Notes under the pieces: model-generated
Database searches by the model: none
Told to the model about the DNA's origin: nothing
What the model saw: only the letters and a program-made list of their open reading frames with translations
Part shown: piece by piece, positions 56,989 to 64,000 of the stretch
Layout: each line of letters opens with the position of its first letter
Numbering within the stretch: the stretch's first letter is position 1
Made by a program: the position numbers and the translations under genes
NCBI GenBank assembly: GCA_030068075.1
Contig: CM057826.1
Location: forward strand, 73,319,312-73,383,311
Direction of reading: 5' to 3'
DNA: 64,000 bases
From: Paguma larvata
Lineage: Eukaryota > Chordata > Mammalia > Carnivora > Viverridae

Positions 56989-57191
56989 CTTATTCTTTTC
57001 TAATGTTTATTTATTTTTGAGAGAGAGAGAGCACAAGCAGGGGAGGAGTAGAGAGAGAAGGAGACAGAGGATCTGAAATGGGCTCCATACTGACAGCAGA
57101 CAGCCTGATATGGGGCTTGAATCCACGAACCGTGAGATCATGACCTGAGTTGAAGTCTGACCCCTAACTGACTGAGCCAACTAGGCGCCCC
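56989..57191 (-). mobile_element. CAN-SINE, antisense, with exact 17-bp target duplication
   Basis: 'taatgtttatttatttttga', (GA)n, 'atgggctccatactgacagc', 'gagatcatgacctgagttga', 'gagccaactaggcgcccc'. Target duplication AAATATACACTAATTTA at 56972-56988 and 57192-57208 is exact. Confidence 0.97.
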
Positions 57192-57372
57192 AAATATACA
57201 CTAATTTAAAATCGTTTTGATGCCCTCTCACCCTCAAAAAATTTCAAATAACTCAGTGAATCCAGTAACATTTTTATTCTTGGGGCAGAAATAGTAACAT
57301 ATTCCAGATAATTGCAGCAGATGGATATTTGCTAAATATTTGAAGTGGTTTGATTTAAAGTAGTCAATAAGC

Positions 57373-58881
57373 TCCACCAAAAAAAATTGCTAGAAGTGAT
57401 ATACGAATTCGGCAATGTTGCAGGATATAAAATCAACCTACAGAAATCCATTCCATTTCTATCCACCAATAGTGGAGTAGCAGAAAGAGAAATTCAGGAA
57501 TAGATTCCATTTACCATTGCGTCAAAAACCAGAAGATACAGAGGAATAAACCTAACCAAAGCAACAAAAGATCTGTACCCTGAAAACTATAGAAAACTTA
57601 ATGAAAGAAATCAAAGATGACAAAGAGAAATGGAAAAATATTCCATACTCATGGATTAGAAGAACAAATATTATTAAAACATCTATACTACCCAAAGCGA
57701 TCTATACAATTAATGAAATCCCTATCAAAATATCACCAGCATTTTTCACAGAGCTAGAACAAAGAATCCTAAAAGTTGTATGGAACCACAAAAGACCCTG
57801 AACAGCCAAGGCAATCTTGAAATACAAAAGCAAAGCTGTAGGCATCACAATTCCACACTTCAAGCTATGTTACAAAGCTATAGTCATCAAGACCGTATGG
57901 TACTAGCACAAAAAAAGACATAAATCAATGGAAGAGAATAGAAAACCCAGAAATGGATTCACAACTATATAGTCAACTCATCTTTGACAAAGCAGGAAAG
58001 ACTGTGAAATGGAAAAAGGACAGTCTCTTCAACAAATGGTGTTGGGAAAACTGTAGAGCCACATGGGGAATGAACTGCACCACTTCCTTACAGCATACAC
58101 AAAAATAAATTCAACATGGATGAAAGACCTAACTGTGAGATAAGATACCATCAAAATCATAGAGGACAACATGGTCAACCTCTTTTGATGTTGGCCACAG
58201 CAACTTCTTACTGGATATGTAGAATACCTTAGGAGGTAAAAGAAACAAGAGCAGAAATGAACTATTAGGACTTCATCAAGATAAAAAGCTTCTGCACAGT
58301 GAAGGAAACAGTAACAAAATGAAAAGGTAGTCTATGGAATGGGAGAATATATTTGCAAATGACATTTCCAATAAAGGGTTAGTACCCAAAATCTATAAAG
58401 AACTTATCAAACTCAACACCCAAAAAACAAATATCCAGTTAAGAAATGGGCAGAAGAAATGAATAGACATCCCGATGGCCAACAGACAAGTGAAAAGATG
58501 CTCAAATCACTCATCATCAGGGAAATATCAATCAAGGTCACAAGGAGATACCACCTCACACCTATCAAAATGACTAAAAGTAACAACACTGGAAACAGTA
58601 AATGTTGAGGATATAGAGAAAGAGACTCCTCTTACACTATTGGTGGGAATACAAACTGGTGCAGCAACTGTGGAAAACAGTATGGAGTTTACTCAAAAAG
58701 GTAAAAATAGAACTACCCTATGACCCAACAATTGAATTACTATGTATTTACCCAAAGGTACAAAATTACTGATTTGGAGGGGCACATGCACTCCAATGTT
58801 TATAGCAGCATTATCAACAATAGCCAAACCACAGAAATAGTCCAAATGTCCATCAACTGATGAATGGATCCAGAAGATGTG

Positions 58882-58916
<35 letters not shown>

Positions 58917-59325
58917 CATGCACATACACATACATACACACACAGTGGAATATCACTCATCGAAAAGAATGCAATCTTCCTATTTGCAACGATGTGAATG
59001 GAGCAGGAAAGTATTATGCTAAGCAAAACAAGTCAGTCAGAGAAAGACAAATACCAAATGATTTCCTTCATGTAGAATTCAAGAAACAAAACAGATGAAC
59101 AAAGGGGAAGGGAAACAAAAAAATGAGAGGGAAGCAAACCATAAAGACTCTTAACTATAGAGAAGTGGGGGGAGGGAGGGCTAGATGGATGAGAGGCGTT
59201 AAGGAGGGCACTTGTGTTGAAAACTGGGTATTGTATGTAAGTGATGAATCACTAAATTCTACTCCTGAAATCAATATCATACTATATGGTTTAACTAAAA
59301 TTTAAGTTAAAAATTGAAAAAAAAT
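57373..59325 (+). mobile_element. 5'-truncated carnivore L1 (ORF2 C-terminal half and 3' UTR)
   Basis: The element begins inside ORF2 after the catalytic core of the reverse transcriptase. The stretch 57601-57801 still reads as intact L1 ORF2 protein (Lys-Trp-Lys-Asn-Ile-Pro-Tyr-Ser, then [10 protein letters not shown]), then stops. Further on come 'gaggatatagagaaagagac', 'tatgacccaacaattgaatt', and a 3' UTR with 'gtgatgaatcactaaattct actcctgaaa' before the A-rich end. Imperfect target-site duplication TCAATAAGC at 57364-57372 and TCGATAAGC at 59326-59334. Dead by truncation, stops and frameshifts. Confidence 0.93.
58880..58945. repeat. (TG)(TA)(CA) microsatellite inside the L1
   Basis: A short TG run, about 15 TA units, then CA/TACA groups, at the point where L1s usually have only a short 'tatatatacaca'. 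The Tyr/Ile-rich frames on both strands here are artefacts. Confidence 0.92.
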
Positions 59326-59334
59326 TCGATAAGC

Positions 59335-62239
59335 ACATAAAATCACAAGAGGTAAGTAAATATATACATTTTTGAAACACATCGGAATTCAGCAGCAGTT
59401 TTTGTCTAGGCACTGTAACTCTGCGCATACAGTTTTGGGACAGAGAAAACTTTCTTCTTTTAATAAACGAAATGTACTTTCAAAAAATATACAGTATTAC
59501 GGAAAATGAACAAGGAAAGAATAAACTTATAGGGCGTTTTTACTCTCTTTTGACTCTATTAATATGCTCAAATATTAGGAAAATTAAGTAATTAATGAGA
59601 ATCTATAACTTTTTTCCCTCCCATTTTGGTATATTTTCATGGCCATCTGAAGATGGGCTCGAGTATACAACACAGTTCCATTGCCCACTATGTATTCTTC
59701 CCGCAAATACTTGTTGGGTATTTCCTGTGGAGATAGAAAGACAGAGAAAGAGGAATTTATAATTTCTTGAAAGTATACAATTAAATTGATGCCTAACTAC
59801 AGACATATGTTAATATCAGACAAGATATTTGCTCTAAAGCTATGAGAATCCATTAGTATGCCTTTGCATGTAGATGGTACACTTAGAGCAAAAGAGACCA
59901 AGAATGCTATGAATTTATGAGGAGAAAATATGTATTATTCAATTTAAACCAGTGCCAGGGATTACTCTCTTTTGGCAAGTTTCACTTAAACGTGTTCTAT
60001 GAAATGAGAGCTCTGGCAGTCTGGGACTAATCAAGGACAAAAATCACACAGTAGGCCTACCAGGTAAAATTTCATATAAAGATTTATAAATTATGATTTA
60101 ATACATATGTGGCTATTTAAAAACAAATTCTTGAGTAATGTGTTTGTTTTCAAATGATGGTTTAGAGCAACATCTACTGAGATTATTTTCTGGAACTATT
60201 TCAAGTGCCCCTACCACTATATATTATGAGAAACAAAGTAAGAATATAGAAAGAGCATTCAGAGAAGAGTCAAAAGAACTGGATTCAAGCTTTGCTTCTG
60301 TTATATTTCCTTGAGAACCTACCAAGTCTCTAAATGTCGTCGTTTTCTTCAACTTAAATAAAGTCCTCCCCTCGTTCTATAGGGATGTGATAAAAAGCAA
60401 GCAAAAAATGTGGGTAAAAGTAGTTGCAAATCATAAAAAGTTAACACAAGTAAGATTTCATTGACAGTGTTGATTGTAGTGGTCACTTAAATACTCCACC
60501 TAAATAAGTAAATGCCCCAAATCCTTCTGCTTGTCAATTAACAACAAGAAGAGGGACACCGAAACTAACATTTTCAAAAAATGTGTTGTCTATGAATTGC
60601 GTGTGTGTTCTCCCAGCAGCACTATACAGCAGTTTCATCGAAGAATCACAGATCCAACCGTGCTCATGGGATAAATAAATGGCAGCAAGGGGGAGCTTGT
60701 GAAGGCGTGCTCACATGTACTTGTCCATCTTGCTCTGGTCTATTCAAGTACGTACGTGAACGTGAACAAACTAGCCTACAAACCTTTTATTCTGCTTCAT
60801 TAAATACAAAAAAAAATTGTACACTAGGTGTGGATACAGCACTGTATGATTAATTTATTATTGAGATTGTGATCAACTTATGCCAGTAAAAATAAAGACT
60901 CATAATCATAATGAGTTTTTCCAGTTACTACACAACCTATTAGAAGCACTCGATGGGTCATCCAAGTCATACAGCTAATCAGTCTCTTCACTGCAGCCGG
61001 TCATGCTCCTCCTGCAGGCTAGTTTTCCAGGTGGTGTTAAAATTTAATTTTATCAGTTGCTTTTGAGTATATCATCCCAAGCCAAGCCTTATCATTAGTT
61101 TTTTCATATTTGTAATTTTTAAGTATTTGACATCTATCTCTGTGTCTTCGTATTTAGAACTTAAATTTCTTTTGTTAATGTTATCATTCCTTCCTGGGTT
61201 TTTGTTACATTAGAATTCAGTTTAATTTATTTTAATTCATTTTAACCACCTCCATAATTATTATAGAAAAAAACAAAACAAAACAACAGACTTGGTTCCT
61301 TCAGTAAATTGTCAAAATTGTTTACACGTTTTGATTGTTTTAAACTTCAGGGAACTTATCTCCAAAATGGTAATTATTAGTTTACCGATGCCATATACCA
61401 ATGCCATACTTGGAAACATTATTTTGATGTTAAAGTAAATTTTAAAGTAGATAATATTTGAGACATCAAAGTATTATCTCTTAGCATTTTTTCAGATATT
61501 CTCCAGATTTTAAAATAAAATACAGAATATTACAGATAAATGCAAAGTCTTCCTTGAATTTACTTCTCCTCTCTATCACTCTCCTCTTTCTGTATCCCTC
61601 CATTCTTTCCTCAGAGTTAATTATTACTACCACAAGCACCATATTGCACCTAAAACGCCACTATAGTATCCAAAAATTATCTGAAGATTGTATTAAAACA
61701 CTTTTTTCCCACTACGTATTTGAATCAGGCTGTATTTTCATTGTGTATTTCAATTGGAATGAGATATTGCAACAGACATAAATTTCAAATCTTAGGGGAA
61801 TACCATTTTCCTTTAGTAAGGCAGGCAAAATACAAAGGGTACTGTTCTCATAACTTTATTTTCTTTTGGAAAAGGTTTTCAATTTTTCAAAAGTTTTTTT
61901 TTTTAAATGTTGACATGTGATGAGTGAATTCTATTATTTTAAAAGCCTTAGAGATTGGACAAGTGTTTCCATGTATTGAGTAACTACTCAATCATCATCT
62001 CCCTTCCTATCATTCCATGGATGTGGACATTACACATTTTTTTTTTATCTTAGCAACTCAAGTTTTCCCTTGACACTTAACTTTCGGATTATAGAAACAT
62101 TTGATTAAAGCAACATTTAGTTTTTACAAGTAGAAATGCCTATTTTACAGGCATTTTATTATACCGTATTTTAACTACACTATTGCTCTGATTATCATTG
62201 ATAGGGATTTATGTTACTTATGATGGCCTATGGGCTTTC
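59335..62239. other. Unassigned DNA holding a candidate exon
   Basis: Nearly 3 kb with no recognised interspersed repeat, unlike the flanking L1s. Contains the minus-strand exon candidate at 59610-59724 and an 82-codon plus-strand frame at 60605-60853 with several retained CpGs. The remainder shows nothing. Confidence 0.45.
59610..59724 (-). other. Candidate protein-coding exon (unconfirmed)
   Basis: On the minus strand a strong 3' splice-site pattern (long C/T tract 'cctctttctctgtctttcta' then 'tctccacag') ends at 59725. The following 115 bases are open in one frame as Glu-Ile-Pro-Asn-Lys-Tyr-Leu-Arg-Glu-Glu-Tyr-Ile-Val-Gly-Asn-Gly-Thr-Val-Leu-Tyr and then a Thr-Arg-Ala-His-Leu-Gln-Met-Ala-Met-Lys-like helix segment. 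A weak GT donor (gttata) follows at 59609. A second frame is also open. The composition looks protein-like and contains an Asn-Gly-Thr glycosylation sequon, but I do not recognise the protein. It could be a chance frame or an unprocessed relic. Confidence 0.3.
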
Positions 62240-63305
62240 TTTTTAAAGTTTAATAAAATGAAAAGGCAAACAAAAGAATAGGAAAAAATATTACAAGAGG
62301 AATATTTTGTCAGAGGACTAGGGTTCAGAATATAAGAACTCTTACAACTCATTAGGAAGATAAATAGCCCGCTCTGCTGTCAGCACAGAGTCCACTTTGG
62401 ACCCTCTGTCCCCCTTTCTCTCTGCCCCTCCAACCCTTCCACTCATTCTAAAAAAAAAAAAAACATAAACATTTAAAAAAATTCTTTAAAAGAAAAGATC
62501 CTGATTTAAAAATGTACCAAGGATTAGAACAAGTCTAACCAAATAAGATATACAATTGGCCAAAAAACATGTACAAAAACGCTCATCATTAGTTATCATC
62601 AGGGAAATGAAAATCAAAACTATAATTCCTTAAAATGAATACAATTTAATACAGTAAAATATCAACAGTTGGTGGTATAATGCAAGTAGAATCCTCAGGT
62701 ACTGCAAGTGTTAATGCAAATGTTGAACGCTTTGAGAACTAGGCAGATTTTTGAAAAGAAACCTACATCTACTGTAGCAAGTATTCCTTTCGTCGGTATT
62801 TGTAACCAAAACAGGGACACATTTCGGAAAATAATTCATATACAATTACTATTAGTGGCCTTGTTCTTAATAGCCCCAACTATAAACAACCAAATGATCA
62901 ATAGATACAAAAAGACTATGTAATATATACCACAGTTGAATACCATTCAGCAAAAAACGGACTACTGATAGAATATGCATGAGTCTAAAACACATTATGC
63001 TCCGTGAAATAATCCACACATGAAGAATACATAAAACAGGATACCATTTATCTAACTTCTAGAAAATAAAATTCACCTATCGTGACAAAAATGAGACCAT
63101 TGCTTGGTTGGGGTCAGGAGGAGAGGAAATGATGTACTACAAAGCGGCTTAAGCAAACTTTGGCAGTTGTTGGCATTGTTCTTACCTTGATTCTGCCAAG
63201 AGACTGATGAGTACATAGGTCTCTCAAAGCTCACTCAATTGTACCCATTAAAGAGTTGTAGTTTACTGTACAAAAATTATACAACAATAAAACTGGAAAA
63301 ATAAC
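62240..63305 (+). mobile_element. Old L1 ORF2 3' end and 3' UTR, split by SINE
   Basis: 'aatgaaaaggcaaacaaaag', 'atacaattggccaaaaaaca', 'catcagggaaatgaaaatca aaac', 'aataccattcagcaaaaaac' and 'ttgtacccattaaagagttg tagtttactgtaca' occur in L1 order. All frames are broken. Older than the L1 at 57.4 kb. A SINE fragment interrupts it. Confidence 0.75.
62370..62480 (+). mobile_element. CAN-SINE 3' portion
   Basis: 'gctctgctgtcagcacagag', 'accctctgtccccctttctc tctgcccctcc' and an A-rich tail 'aaacataaacatttaaaaaa'. The tRNA-like head is missing (5' truncation). Confidence 0.75.
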
Positions 63306-63309
63306 AAAA

Positions 63310-63705
63310 ATAGAAATAATGAAAAATCTTTACTAATATATACAAATTTTTCTGTTGTTAATTTTGGTAAGTTGTTGTTTTCAAGGAGTTTCCCCCATTT
63401 CAGCTAAGTGAGAAAATTTACTGGCACAAAATTAGGATTATATTATTCTATTATTGTTTTCAGATATGTATTATTTGTAGTGAAATCTATTTTATTCATT
63501 ACTAATGTTAGAAATTTATGTTCTCTTTCTTCTATATTAGTCTTGCTAGGAGTTAACAATTTTATAAATATTTCCAAAGAATTAACTTTGACCTTTGTTG
63601 AGTTTTATCCATTGCACATATGTTTTGCATTTTATTGATCTCTGTTATTTTTCTCCTTTTTAAACTGATTTATCATTTATATACTTTACTTTCATGTTTA
63701 ATTTA
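63310..63705 (-). mobile_element. Old L1 ORF2 fragment, antisense
   Basis: 'ggtaagttgttgttttcaag', 'cccatttcagctaagtgaga' and 'tttccaaagaattaactttg acctttgttgagttttatcc' follow the reverse-complement L1 ORF2 order. The plus-strand frame 63408-63638 is on the wrong strand. Confidence 0.65.
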
Positions 63706-63711
63706 TTTTTA

Positions 63712-64000
63712 GCCCTTTTTTTAAAAATTCAAATTAGTTAACATACAGTGTAGTCTTGACTTCAGGAGTAAAACCCAGTGATTCACCTCTTACATATGAT
63801 ACCCAGTGCTTATCTCAACAGGTGCCCTCCTTAGTGCCCATCACCCATTTAACCCACCCCCACACGTCTCCCCTCCAGCAGCCCTCAGTTTGTTCTCTGT
63901 GTTCAAGAGTATTTTCTGGTTCGCCTCCCTCTTTGTTTTATCTTATTTTTCCTACCTTTCCCCTATATTCATCTGTTGTCTTTCCCAAATTCCACAAGTG
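63712..64000 (-). mobile_element. Younger carnivore L1 3' end, antisense, runs off the edge
   Basis: 'caaattagttaacatacagt', 'agtgattcacctcttacata', 'ggtgccctccttagtgccca tcaccca', 'ccctcagtttgttctctgtg' and 'ggttcgcctccctctttgtt' are the reverse complement of the 3' UTR type seen at 59.1-59.3 kb. The element continues past 64000; its total length is unknown. It abuts the older antisense L1. Confidence 0.9.

Noticed and set aside
57601..57801. 66-codon frame that reads as real protein
   Set aside because: Recognised as L1 ORF2 in a 5'-truncated element; annotated as part of the L1 and not a separate gene.
1..64000. CRISPR array, bacterial operon, phage or a new defence-type system
   Set aside because: No spaced identical repeats of the CRISPR kind, no gene clusters and clear mammalian repeat content throughout.

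Overview
The window looks like nuclear DNA from a cat-family (felid) carnivore. The evidence is about 28 tRNA-derived CAN-SINE copies, on both strands, whose body carries the felid-type segment reading GCTGACAGCTCAGAGCCTGG, followed by a pyrimidine stretch and an A-rich tail. Carnivore-type L1 3' ends occur on both strands. The sequence is AT-rich, microsatellites are common, and no bacterial or viral gene organisation is visible. Everything points to an intergenic or intronic stretch. No complete host gene, rRNA, functional tRNA or CRISPR array was found.

Layout. 0-5 kb: two MLT1 (MaLR) LTRs in opposite orientation, an old L1 fragment and four CAN-SINEs. 5-11 kb: mostly unassigned DNA, with a 921-bp solo LTR at 6886-7806 whose 5' end carries three copies of a ~103-bp unit, and a long purine tract at 9.2 kb. 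11-20 kb: a broken SINE, MLT1 pieces, an antisense old L1/HAL1-like stretch, MIRs and more SINEs. 21.7-26.2 kb: one old L1 (decayed ORF2 plus a long 3' UTR) interrupted by a TA-rich microsatellite and a SINE. 27-35 kb: SINEs with clear target-site duplications, and long unassigned segments.

35.8-45 kb: an old L1 3' UTR and at least two, probably three, LTR-like segments with ERV-like sequence between them. One LTR is split by a 5'-truncated L1. 45-57 kb: MIR and L2 relics, a 715-bp solo LTR at 49053-49767 with five exact GTAAACA motifs, a dense SINE cluster (48.8-53.2 kb) and a 24-bp perfect palindrome at 54.6 kb. 57.4-59.3 kb: a 5'-truncated carnivore L1. 59.3-62.2 kb: unassigned DNA that contains the best candidate for a host coding exon (minus strand, 59610-59724). 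62.2-64 kb: an old L1, an antisense old L1, and an antisense younger L1 that runs off the right edge.

No genes act together here. The story is one of layered retrotransposon insertions, many datable relative to each other from nesting and target-site duplications. No new biological system was identified. The items most worth checking are the candidate exon, the two solo LTRs with internal repeat structure, the long direct repeat flanking a SINE at 27.9-28.3 kb, and the palindrome inside a MIR relic. Family names are from recognition of motifs by eye, not from a database search, and the element edges are approximate unless a target-site duplication fixes them.
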